A stretch of 64,000 bases of DNA from Marinilabilia rubra (GTDB taxonomy: Bacteria; Bacteroidota; Bacteroidia; Bacteroidales; Marinilabiliaceae), in assembly GCF_003121985.1 (NCBI RefSeq), contig NZ_QEWP01000001.1, positions 372,001 through 436,000 of the forward strand, written 5' to 3'. Position numbers and translations under genes: made by a program. Of this stretch, positions 27,541-34,897 are shown in pieces. A model generated the notes under the pieces. The model did not search any database and was not told the origin of the DNA. It saw only the letters and a list, made by a program, of their open reading frames with translations. Each line of letters opens with the position of its first letter. Positions within the stretch are counted from its first letter, which is position 1.

Positions 27541-28449
27541 TTATTCGATGTCTTCTTTTAGCCAATGTTCCAGATATTCAGTCCATATAAAGGCAGGACT
27601 CTCTTTGCGAAAGCCGAATCCATGTCCGCCCTTTTCAAGTAAAACTTCTTTGACTGCAACATTGTTGCTGCGGAGCGCCTTTGCATATCGGATGGTATTT
27701 TCTACAGATACTCCTTCGTCATCTTTGGCGTGAATAATGATGGTGGGTGGCGTATTCGCTGTAATTTGTTTTTCCAAAGAAAAAAGCTGCACGAGTTTAT
27801 CGGAAGCATTTTTCCCAAGCAAAGCTTCTCTTGAACCTTGATGAGTTATAGTGTCGGCCATTGATATTACTGGGTAAACCAGTATCGAGAAATCAGGTCT
27901 AACCTTGTTGCCTTCCCTGCTCAGGGGGACTCTTTGATTAAACAAATTGGATGCCGATGCAGCCAGGTGTCCACCAGCCGAAAAACCCAGGATCCCGATT
28001 TTATCGGGATTTATACTCCATTCTGAAGCCTTTTCCCGAACCAATGCGATCGCTCTTCTTGCATCGGCAAGGGGAACAAATGTGGCGTCAGAAAACAGAG
28101 AGTCTTCGGGCAGTCGATACTTTAATACAAATGCCTCATAGCCTAACTGAGAAAGCCACTCTGCAACCTGACTTCCTTCATGCTCGTAAGCTTCAACCCT
28201 ATACCCGCCTCCCGGGCAAATTATAATGGCCGGTTTAATACCTTTACCTTGGGCCGAATAATGCCACAATTCTGGTTCAGTTACATTGTAAAGGATGGGT
28301 GTCCCGTAATCGGAGATGGTTTTTCTTTCCTGAGGTGGATTCCCTTTTGATCCTGGGGATGATCCTTCGTATAAACTCAGTATTTTGTCCTGCCCTTCGA
28401 TGTTTACAGTAGCTGCCATAGCAAAAAGAAAGAGGAAAATTGAACGCAT
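27541..28449 (-). CDS. Secreted alpha/beta-hydrolase (acetyl-xylan-esterase-like)
   Basis: The 302 residues begin with a signal peptide (about 1-19, ending NIEGQ). An alpha/beta-hydrolase fold follows: oxyanion motif CPGGGYRVEAYEHEG, nucleophile Ser in GFSAGGHLA, Asp in HAKDDEGVS and His in KGGHGFGF. It resembles BD-FAE/Axe-type esterases that deacetylate plant or algal polysaccharides. It sits between hisC and hisB on the same strand although it has nothing to do with histidine; a 150-bp dispersed repeat separates it from hisC. It looks like an insertion into the operon. Confidence 0.85.
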   Translation of the reverse strand: MRSIFLFLFAMAATVNIEGQDKILSLYEGSSPGSKGNPPQERKTISDYGTPILYNVTEPELWHYSAQGKGIKPAIIICPGGGYRVEAYEHEGSQVAEWLSQLGYEAFVLKYRLPEDSLFSDATFVPLADARRAIALVREKASEWSINPDKIGILGFSAGGHLAASASNLFNQRVPLSREGNKVRPDFSILVYPVISMADTITHQGSREALLGKNASDKLVQLFSLEKQITANTPPTIIIHAKDDEGVSVENTIRYAKALRSNNVAVKEVLLEKGGHGFGFRKESPAFIWTEYLEHWLKEDIE

Positions 28450-28483
28450 ATTTTTATCCCGGGTAAAAAATGAATGTTTTAAA

Positions 28484-28633
28484 GTTCAATACTTCGTTAA
28501 ACTTTTATAAAAGTCTAAATTTCAAACTCTTGCGAGCGAATGGGCTTTCGTTTTAAAGCTCAGATTATCAGCGTTATATGATTTATCTTAAATCTTATAT
28601 CTATCCCGAAGCATCGGGACTAACGATCTATTG
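28484..28633. repeat. Dispersed 150-bp repeat, copy A
   Basis: This stretch runs from GTTCAATACTTCGTTAAAC to CTAACGATCTATTG and is close to 90 percent identical by eye to copy B at 33248-33397, in the same orientation 4.76 kb away. It ends with a palindrome (TCCCGAAGCATCGGGA, 28604-28619). It fills most of the gap between hisC and the esterase. No open frame is shared, so it is a non-coding repeat of unknown type. Confidence 0.85.
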
Positions 28634-28637
28634 AAAG

Positions 28638-29690
28638 TTAAGCTTTATTTATCCTATTTTGATAACCCTCAAGAGCAGCCAATAGTTTTTTGTTTTCTTC
28701 CTGAGTACCCACTGTAATTCTCAGACATCCTTCGCAGAGAGCTACATTGGAACGGTCGCGGATAATGATTTTGTTTCCCACCAGATAATTGTAAATATCC
28801 CTGGGAGCGTCTGCTTTTAACAAAATAAAATTGGCATCAGTAGGATAGATCTTATTGACAAATTTACATTGATTAAGAGCTTTCGTTAGCCTGGCCCTCT
28901 CAGTCAGTAAGTTCTCCACCCATTGTTCCATATCTTGGCTTTCATTCAGAAGATTCAGTGCCTTCTTTTGAGTAAGGATATTGACATTGTAAGGGTATTT
29001 TATCTTGCTAAACACGTTTATTATTTGAGTACTGGCGAATCCCATGCCCAGTCTGATACCTGCCATTCCCCATGCTTTGGAGAATGTTTGAAGAATTATG
29101 AGGTTGGGGTAATCCTCAAGTTTTGGAAGCCAGCTTTTTTCAGGGGCGAAATCGATGTATGCTTCATCCAGTACCACAATTCCCTGAAAGCCTTCCAAAA
29201 CCTTCCTGATTCCCTCTTCTTTGAAACAGTTTCCGGTAGGGTTGTTGGGAGAACAAAGGAAAATGATTTTTGTATGCTCGTCTGCTTCCCTGAGCAATGC
29301 ATCAGGATCCAGTTCAAAGTCGGGCTTTAGCAGGACCTTCCGAACTTCAATATTGTTGATGTCGGCTGCTACCTGGTACATGCCATAGGTGGGTGAAATT
29401 GAAACAATGTTGTCGACTCCGGGCTCACAGAAAGCACGGATAGCAACGTCGATGGCTTCATCACTACCATTGCCAAGAAAAGTGTTTTCAGGTTTGGTCT
29501 TTTTAAGTGAGGCAATTCGTTTCTTTAATTCCCTCTGGTATGGGTCGGGGTATCTATTATAGGGAGCATTAAATGGATTTTCATTGGCATCCAGAAAAAC
29601 AGCGGCCTCACCACTGTATTCGTCACGTGCTGAAGAGTAAGGTTTAAGGTCTCTGATATTGGGACGTAAGAGTTTTTCCAAGGGCTTCAT
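28638..29690 (-). CDS. hisC: Histidinol-phosphate aminotransferase
   Basis: This PLP enzyme transfers an amino group from glutamate to imidazole-acetol phosphate, the seventh step. The class I/II aminotransferase motifs are seen: GNGSDEAID, the PNNPTGN loop, [10 protein letters not shown] and the PLP-binding Lys in [16 protein letters not shown]-terminal arginine in LRITVG binds phosphate. The start is placed at ATG 29688-29690 ([11 protein letters not shown]); the 12 upstream residues of the longer frame have no support. It lies 61 bases after hisD. The repeat copy A follows its stop directly. Confidence 0.94.
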   Translation of the reverse strand: MKPLEKLLRPNIRDLKPYSSARDEYSGEAAVFLDANENPFNAPYNRYPDPYQRELKKRIASLKKTKPENTFLGNGSDEAIDVAIRAFCEPGVDNIVSISPTYGMYQVAADINNIEVRKVLLKPDFELDPDALLREADEHTKIIFLCSPNNPTGNCFKEEGIRKVLEGFQGIVVLDEAYIDFAPEKSWLPKLEDYPNLIILQTFSKAWGMAGIRLGMGFASTQIINVFSKIKYPYNVNILTQKKALNLLNESQDMEQWVENLLTERARLTKALNQCKFVNKIYPTDANFILLKADAPRDIYNYLVGNKIIIRDRSNVALCEGCLRITVGTQEENKKLLAALEGYQNRINKA

Positions 29691-29751
29691 GAACTTTATT
29701 TTAAAGTATTTTGAAGAACCCGGCAACCAGGCTCTTCAATCACATGGATAT

Positions 29752-31032
29752 TTAACTGTTTTTAGTTCTCAAGGAAACTGCCATTTTGTGGGCCTCCAGT
29801 TGCTCGGCTGCCGCCATTGTTTCAATGGTCGGGCCAAGTTTCTGCAACCCTTTTGGGGTGATCTCCTGGAAAGTAATCTTTTTGCAGAAACTATCCAGAT
29901 TGACACCACTGTAAGCTTTGGCATATCCGTAAGTCGGAAGTGTATGATTGGTGCCGGAGGCATAATCACCTGCACTTTCGGGTGTATAGTTTCCAAGAAA
30001 AACAGATCCTGCATTTACAATTTTTTCACTAACCCAATTATAGTCCCTTACAGAAAGAATCAAGTGCTCCGGAGCATATTGATTGGTGAAGTCTATCATC
30101 TCGGAGATGTCTTTCAGGAGAATCATCCGGCTGTTTTTGAGTGCTTTTTTAGCAGTTTCTGTACGGGGAAGTGTTTTCAACTGCTTTTCAATTTCCTTCT
30201 CCACCTGCTTAATCATGTTTTCTGAGTCAGTAACCAATATAGATTGGCTGTCAGGGCCATGTTCAGCTTGAGAAAGAAGGTCGGAAGCTACAAATTCAGG
30301 GTTGGCACTCTCATCGGCCATAACCTCCACTTCAGATGGACCTGCCGGAAGATCAATAGCAACGCCGTCAAGCGTAATGAGCTGTTTGGCTGCTGTGACA
30401 AAACTGTTTCCCGGTCCGAAGATTTTGTCCACAGCAGGAATGGTTTCTGTGCCATAAGCCATGGCAGCAATAGCCTGCGCTCCTCCTGCCTTATAGATTT
30501 TTGTGACCCCGGCAATGTGTGCAGCAAACAAAATGGCCGGGTGAATTTTGCCATCTTTTCCGGGAGGGGAGCAAAGCACAATTTCTTTACAACCGGCAAT
30601 GTCTGCTGGTATTGCCAGCATCAGGACTGTCGAAAACAGAGGTGCCGATCCTCCGGGAATATAGAGACCAACTTTTTCAATGGGGGTGCTTCTTTGCCAG
30701 CAAACTACACCCGGCGCTGTTTCAACCTTCTTAACTTTTTGGATCTGTGCTTCGTGAAACTTCCGAATGTTGATAATGGCATTATTTATGGCTCCTTTTA
30801 AATTGCTGTCAACACGCAGGCACTCTTCGCGGATTTCATCTTCCGAAATTGCAAAGGAATCAATGGATACCCCGTCAAAGCGTTCGGTAAACTCTTTCAA
30901 TGCCTTGTCTTTGTCTCTTTTTACAGCGTCCAGAACAGGTCGTACTTTTTCAATAACGTCCTGTTGGTTGCTGATGGCTCTTGTTGTGAGATGGCTCCAC
31001 TCACCCGGTGCTGGAAATTTGAATGTTTCCAT
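29752..31032 (-). CDS. hisD: Histidinol dehydrogenase
   Basis: It oxidises L-histidinol to histidine in two NAD-dependent steps, the end of the pathway. The 426 residues carry the zinc and substrate signatures: [23 protein letters not shown] split across two motifs, [21 protein letters not shown], the catalytic-region [10 protein letters not shown] and the conserved EHL of [10 protein letters not shown]-terminal His sits in SGTNHTLPT. The length is normal. It starts 17 bases after hisG stops, and no terminator lies between, so hisG and hisD share one attenuated transcript. Confidence 0.96.
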   Translation of the reverse strand: METFKFPAPGEWSHLTTRAISNQQDVIEKVRPVLDAVKRDKDKALKEFTERFDGVSIDSFAISEDEIREECLRVDSNLKGAINNAIINIRKFHEAQIQKVKKVETAPGVVCWQRSTPIEKVGLYIPGGSAPLFSTVLMLAIPADIAGCKEIVLCSPPGKDGKIHPAILFAAHIAGVTKIYKAGGAQAIAAMAYGTETIPAVDKIFGPGNSFVTAAKQLITLDGVAIDLPAGPSEVEVMADESANPEFVASDLLSQAEHGPDSQSILVTDSENMIKQVEKEIEKQLKTLPRTETAKKALKNSRMILLKDISEMIDFTNQYAPEHLILSVRDYNWVSEKIVNAGSVFLGNYTPESAGDYASGTNHTLPTYGYAKAYSGVNLDSFCKKITFQEITPKGLQKLGPTIETMAAAEQLEAHKMAVSLRTKNS

Positions 31033-31049
31033 GATAAACTGTTAAATAA

Positions 31050-31910
31050 TTACAGAATCATTTTTTCGATAGGAACGATGAGGATACCCTCTGCGCCATT
31101 TTCTTTCAACTGGCCGATAACATCCCAAAACTGATCTTCTTTGATCACAGAGTGAACACTGCTCCATCCTTCTTGTGCCAAAGGTAAAACAGTGGGGCTT
31201 TTCATTCCGGGCAAAATCTCTATTATTTTATCCAGATTATTGTTTGGGGCGTTAAGAAGAATGTACTTGTTCGAGTTGGAAGCCATCACAGCATTCATCC
31301 TGAAGATCATTTGCCCCAGAATGGCTTCTTTCTCAGGAGATAATTTTCCGCTGGAAACCAATACTGCTTCAGAATCCATTACTTTTTCAACCTCTTTAAG
31401 GTGATTGGCTACAAGTGTACTGCCCGAACTAACAATGTCAAAGATGGCATCTGCCAGACCTATTCCCGGCGCAATCTCAACCGATCCTGCAATTTCATGT
31501 ATCTCAGCATTGATTTTCTTTTCATCAAAGAACTTTTTAAGGATTTCGGGATAAGAGGTGGCGATTTTTTTGTTCTCAAACCATTCAAAACCTGTGTAAT
31601 CGATCTCCTTGGGAATGGCCAAAGAAAGTCGGCACTTGCTGAATCCCAGTTCTTTCTCGGTTTTCAGGGAGAACCCTTTTTCTTCCAGTTCGTTTTGCCC
31701 CACAATACCGATGTCTGCCACACTGTCGGCTACTGTTTGCGGAATGTCGTCGTCACGCAAGAACAATACTTCCAAAGGAAATTTGGTGGCAGTGGCAACC
31801 AGGCGTCCGTTTCCTAAGTTAAACTTAATACCTGCTTCTTTGAGCAAGTTACGGCTGTCTTCAAAAAGTCTCCCTTTTTTTTGTAGTGCAATTCTGAGTT
31901 TTGTTTCCAT
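31050..31910 (-). CDS. hisG: ATP phosphoribosyltransferase, long form
   Basis: It catalyses the first committed step: ATP plus PRPP to phosphoribosyl-ATP. The 286 residues include the catalytic periplasmic-binding-like domains with KKGRLFEDS, DIGIVGQNELEE and the PRPP-binding segment DAIFDIVSSGSTLVANHL. A C-terminal ACT-like domain of about 70 residues (NKYILLNAPNNNLDKI onward) is also present. This long form is inhibited by histidine and needs no HisZ. It is the first structural gene behind the leader-peptide attenuator, so it is controlled both at transcription and by feedback. Confidence 0.95.
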   Translation of the reverse strand: METKLRIALQKKGRLFEDSRNLLKEAGIKFNLGNGRLVATATKFPLEVLFLRDDDIPQTVADSVADIGIVGQNELEEKGFSLKTEKELGFSKCRLSLAIPKEIDYTGFEWFENKKIATSYPEILKKFFDEKKINAEIHEIAGSVEIAPGIGLADAIFDIVSSGSTLVANHLKEVEKVMDSEAVLVSSGKLSPEKEAILGQMIFRMNAVMASNSNKYILLNAPNNNLDKIIEILPGMKSPTVLPLAQEGWSSVHSVIKEDQFWDVIGQLKENGAEGILIVPIEKMIL

Positions 31911-31973
31911 TTTTTTGTCAGTTATTATGTTCTTAATTAACTTGTTTTGCCAATCTGATGTTCGTTTTTAGCA

Positions 31974-32006
31974 TAAAAAAAGGCTTACCAACGAGGTAAG
32001 CCTTTT
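31974..32006 (-). terminator. Attenuator terminator of the his operon
   Basis: On the minus strand AAAAGGCTTACC (32006-31995) pairs with GGTAAGCCTTTT (31989-31978) around a 5-base loop, followed by a run of seven T. It lies between the leader peptide and hisG, which starts 64 bases further on. The arm could instead pair with GAGGGTGGGCT (32045-32035) just after the leader stop: GAGG with CCTC and TGGGCT with AGGCTTA by Watson-Crick and G-U pairs with one bulge. That alternative would act as antiterminator. Confidence 0.85.
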
Positions 32007-32046
32007 CAGAGTAATATTCTTGCATAGTACAACCAGCCCACCCTCG

Positions 32047-32097
32047 CTATATGAGGTAGAAATGATGATGAGCATGATGATGTACTGAAAAAATCAT
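32047..32097 (-). CDS. hisL: his operon leader peptide (histidine-rich)
   Basis: The 16-codon frame reads MIFSVHHHAHHHFYLI and ends with TAG. It has six His codons out of seven positions (6-12), as expected for histidine-sensing attenuation. It begins about 26 bases after the predicted transcription start, and its stop lies one base before the proposed antiterminator segment. When charged tRNA-His is scarce a ribosome would stall on the His run, leave that segment free and prevent the terminator at 31974-32006. I see no Shine-Dalgarno, as usual for the phylum. Codon content, position, promoter and terminator agree. Confidence 0.88.
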   Translation of the reverse strand: MIFSVHHHAHHHFYLI

Positions 32098-32129
32098 AGT
32101 TTTTATCGGTTTTTTGTTTCGATTCAATG

Positions 32130-32160
32130 CAAAAGTAGATTCTTTTTGCATAAAATCAAA
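32130..32160 (-). promoter_or_regulatory. his operon promoter (perfect consensus)
   Basis: On the minus strand TTTG (32160-32157), exactly 19 bases, TACTTTTG (32137-32130) matches the Bacteroidota consensus TTTG-N19-TAnnTTTG in every defined position. Transcription should begin near 32123, 26 bases before the leader peptide. It lies 16 bases after the stop of the bacteriohemerythrin gene. Confidence 0.85.
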
Positions 32161-32175
32161 TTTTAGAGCAAAAAA

Positions 32176-32565
32176 TTATGAAGCGACATAGGCTGCATAT
32201 TGTTTGTCTTCACTCTTAATGTGATTGGTAATCCATTTTTTGATAAAATTGGTGACCTCCAGAGACAAGATTAATTTACCGGAAGTATGTTTGTCATAAA
32301 AATCTGTTGCCTTCCCGATAAATTCTTTGTGCTCTTTTTTGTGTTTTTCCAGATTGGGAAAGCCAATGGATTTCATATAGTCCTCTTCATTGCTGAAATG
32401 GAAGTTGGCATAATCCAATAGTCCTTTGATGAGGTTGCCTAACTCTTCTTTTGATGACCCGTTTTGAAGACCCTGATAAAAGTCATCCAGAAGTTTGAAC
32501 AGTTCTTTGTGTTCATCATCAATTTTCGGGTTTTCGACGGAAAACTCAGTTGTCCACTCAATCAT
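32176..32565 (-). CDS. Bacteriohemerythrin, copy 1
   Basis: This is a 129-residue non-haem di-iron oxygen-binding protein. The ligand set is visible: H19 in IDDEHKELF, HFSNEE in the second helix (His and Glu), HKKEH and a further His at the third helix, and NHIKSED with the closing His and Asp. Such proteins store or deliver oxygen, or sense it, in microaerophiles. It is paralogous to the gene just upstream (32699-33097), and the two share both ends and the spacing of all ligands. Its stop is immediately before the his promoter. Confidence 0.92.
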   Translation of the reverse strand: MIEWTTEFSVENPKIDDEHKELFKLLDDFYQGLQNGSSKEELGNLIKGLLDYANFHFSNEEDYMKSIGFPNLEKHKKEHKEFIGKATDFYDKHTSGKLILSLEVTNFIKKWITNHIKSEDKQYAAYVAS

Positions 32566-32698
32566 AGTTACAAGGGGTTTGTAGATTTATTAATATCAAA
32601 GTGTTGGCTGTTTTTAACATTTAAGTGTTAAATGACTTTTAGCATTGGCCATATTAAATTTGATAGTTTGAAATTATCTTGAATTAAAAAAATTGTTT

Positions 32699-33097
32699 TT
32701 AATCAATTGTATTTGCAAACCTGGCATATTGCTGGTCGGTGCCTTTAATGTGGTTGATGAGCCATGTTTTCAGGAAATTGGTGACTGTAAGTGAAAGGAT
32801 CATCTTATCGTTCACAATTTTTTCATGAAATTCAGTTATTTTCGCTACATACTCGTTGTGTTTTTCTTTATGTAGCTCAAAGTCAGGGTAATTAATTGAT
32901 TTCATGTAACGCTCCTCATTGGCAAAGTGGTATTTGGTATAATCCAACATTCCAAGGACCAACTCTGTCAGTTTTTCCTTTGATTTCCCGTTCATTAAAC
33001 CCTGGTAGAAATCATTCAAAAGAGAAACCCATTTTTTATGCTCATTATCAATTTCTTCTATTCCAACGGATAGGTCGGGTGTCCATTTAATAATCAT
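32699..33097 (-). CDS. Bacteriohemerythrin, copy 2
   Basis: This is a 132-residue paralogue of the neighbouring hemerythrin. Its ligands sit in IDNEHKKWV, HFANEE, LHKEKHNEY and NHIKGTDQQYA. Roughly half of the residues agree between the two by eye, so the tandem duplication is not recent. The pair lies 133 bases apart on the same strand, with an AT-rich gap between. With cytochrome bd at the left of the window they fit a cell living at low oxygen; a role in oxygen delivery is inference. Confidence 0.92.
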   Translation of the reverse strand: MIIKWTPDLSVGIEEIDNEHKKWVSLLNDFYQGLMNGKSKEKLTELVLGMLDYTKYHFANEERYMKSINYPDFELHKEKHNEYVAKITEFHEKIVNDKMILSLTVTNFLKTWLINHIKGTDQQYARFANTID

Positions 33098-33247
33098 ACA
33101 GTTTGCTTTTTTTATGTTTCTTGAAATAGGAAGAGAAAAGGTGATGTCCTGGTTGTATTTCCAGGAGGTTTTCTGATTATAGGGATTTAAGGTACAGGAG
33201 GTCGTTTTTATTCGATCGATAAAATTAATTAATTGCCGGTTCTAAAC

Positions 33248-33397
33248 GATCAATACTCCGTTAAACTTTTATAAAAGTCTAAAGTTCAAGCTCTTGGGGA
33301 TGAATAGTTTTTCGTCTTAAAGCCCAGATTATCAGTGTTATATGATCTATTTTAAATCTTATATCTATCCCGAAGCATCGGGACTAACGATCTATTG
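33248..33397. repeat. Dispersed 150-bp repeat, copy B
   Basis: This is the second copy of the repeat at 28484-28633, same orientation, with near-identical blocks such as TTAAACTTTTATAAAAGTCTA and TTAAATCTTATATCTATCCCG (both longer in the genome). It ends in the same palindrome at 33368-33383. It occupies the middle of the 461-base gap between the hemerythrin pair and pssA; the rest of that gap holds the pssA promoter and nothing else recognised. Confidence 0.85.
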
Positions 33398-33476
33398 ATT
33401 GAAAGGATGGTTTTAATAAAATTAACGGTAGAAGCCGACGCTGTTTGCAATTTTATTCTAATTCGTCCAAAAACGT

Positions 33477-33484
33477 TACTTTTG
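33477..33484 (+). promoter_or_regulatory. Predicted -7 element of pssA
   Basis: TACTTTTG matches TAnnTTTG and lies 74 bases before the pssA ATG. The best -33 candidate, TTTA at 33452-33455 (21-base spacing), is weak. Confidence 0.4.
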
Positions 33485-33558
33485 TTGAGCATATGTATCT
33501 CTTTGTAGGAAATACGAAGGGTGCCAGTGCTGATTCAAGTTGAATAAAATCCTTTCAA

Positions 33559-34293
33559 ATGAGAATAGTTAAAATAATTCCGAATACACTTACCAGTCTC
33601 AATTTGTTTTTTGGTGCAACAGGTATGTTGCTTGCTTTTCAGGGAAGACCGGATTTAACTGCCTGGTGTATCCTGATTGCAGCTGTTTTTGACTTTACAG
33701 ATGGTTTTGCTGCACGGATGTTAAATGCTTACAGTGACATCGGGAAAGAGTTGGATTCTCTGGCTGATCTTATCAGCTTTGGGTTGGCTCCAGCAGCCGC
33801 ATTTGTGAGCTTACTCAGTTTTCATTTTACAGGAAGTTGGCGGCTAGACTTCTTTGAAATGGAAATACCCCTTCAATTTGTGTTTTTATTGCCATTTGTC
33901 TTAACTGTGTTCTCTGCCCTGCGGCTTGCCAAATTTAATATTGATACCCGTCAGACAGAATCATTCCTGGGACTTACGACCACGGCAGCGGGTATGTTCT
34001 CTGTTTCACTGATTCATTTGATTTTTACCCGTGAGGGAGGCTGGACAGCCTTGTCTTCTCCCTATGTTATTTTTCCTTTGATTGTTGTGTTTTGCTATTT
34101 GCTGGTGAGTGAAATTCCAATGTTTTCTCTGAAATTTAAAAGCTTTGGCTTTAAAGATAATGTAATCAGATATCTGCTTTTGCTGGTTGGCCTGGTAGCT
34201 ATTATAGCCTTTGGTGTAGGTGGAATTGCTGTGACGATTCTGGGCTATATTCTTTTTTCGGTGGGGGGGGATGTTATGGACGGAAAAAAATAA
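33559..34293 (+). CDS. pssA: CDP-diacylglycerol-serine O-phosphatidyltransferase
   Basis: It makes phosphatidylserine from CDP-diacylglycerol and serine in the cytoplasmic membrane, the precursor of phosphatidylethanolamine. The 244 residues form about seven membrane helices and show the CDP-alcohol phosphotransferase motif DGFAARMLNAYSDIG followed by KELDSLADLIS (pattern DG-AR-G-D-D), which binds the metal and CDP. The N-terminus MRIVKIIPNTLTSLNLFFGATG is typical of this subfamily. Eight G (34263-34270) sit ten codons from the end. psd is not adjacent. Confidence 0.93.
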   Translation: MRIVKIIPNTLTSLNLFFGATGMLLAFQGRPDLTAWCILIAAVFDFTDGFAARMLNAYSDIGKELDSLADLISFGLAPAAAFVSLLSFHFTGSWRLDFFEMEIPLQFVFLLPFVLTVFSALRLAKFNIDTRQTESFLGLTTTAAGMFSVSLIHLIFTREGGWTALSSPYVIFPLIVVFCYLLVSEIPMFSLKFKSFGFKDNVIRYLLLLVGLVAIIAFGVGGIAVTILGYILFSVGGDVMDGKK

Positions 34294-34349
34294 AGGCCAT
34301 CTGTTTCGACGGCCCTTAGTATTTTATGTAATGCATTTCCCAGTTTCTT

Positions 34350-34670
34350 TTAACCTACAAGTTCCAGCTCCTTTACATTGATGTTGAGCGCGGATTTGAT
34401 GTCGCCTTCTTTTCCTTTGAAGCCTTCACTCGAAGGTGTTCCTTCAATCAGGACTTTTTGTCCTTTTTTTAGAAAATCAGCAATCTTCGTGCTTTGGCCG
34501 TCGTTTTTCCAAATTACGGCTTTCACCCATTCGGTCCGCTCAACTTTGTTGCCCTGCTGGTCTTTGTAATTCATCGAAACGCCAACATTAAAATTGATGG
34601 CTTTTCTTTTGCCTACTTCTCTGATTTCGGCATCCCGTCCGAGGGCTCCGGACATAATCATCTTTAGCAT
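34350..34670 (-). CDS. Single-stranded DNA-binding protein, short
   Basis: The 106 residues form a single OB fold of the SSB family: MLKMIMSGALGRDAEIRE, FNVGVSMNY, the aromatic WVKAVIWK and FLKKGQKVLIEGTP. It lacks the flexible linker and acidic DDDLPF-like tail of housekeeping SSB, so it probably cannot recruit the usual SSB partners. It may be an accessory SSB used in recombination or competence, or derived from a mobile element. It stands alone, convergent with pssA. Confidence 0.85.
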   Translation of the reverse strand: MLKMIMSGALGRDAEIREVGKRKAINFNVGVSMNYKDQQGNKVERTEWVKAVIWKNDGQSTKIADFLKKGQKVLIEGTPSSEGFKGKEGDIKSALNINVKELELVG

Positions 34671-34858
34671 AGAAACATAATTTTAGGGTAAAAAAATAAT
34701 AATTAAATATTTATGTCATGTAAATATATGAATATGTTTTGTAAGACTCTAATATTCTGATGATTTTATTAAATTTATTTGAGAAAAGAGCGAATGATGA
34801 ATTAAGCTGGGCTGTCAATAGCTGCGATATGTCATTCAAGATTAAAGGGGAACTGAAT

Positions 34859-34866
34859 TATCTTTG
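34859..34866 (+). promoter_or_regulatory. Predicted -7 element of the zinc-peptidase gene
   Basis: TATCTTTG matches TAnnTTTG and lies 31 bases before the ATG at 34898. No clear TTTG is found at the expected -33 position. Confidence 0.4.
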
Positions 34867-34897
34867 TATATACTTATCCATTTAAATTCCATGCAAA

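Noticed and set aside
33491-33541. 16-codon ORF (MYLFVGNTKGASADSS) before pssA as a leader peptide
   Set aside because: There is no codon bias toward a regulatory amino acid and no terminator between it and pssA.
34263-34270. Run of eight G in pssA as a phase-variation site
   Set aside because: It lies ten codons from the stop, so a slip would change only the tail of an essential lipid enzyme; chance is more likely.
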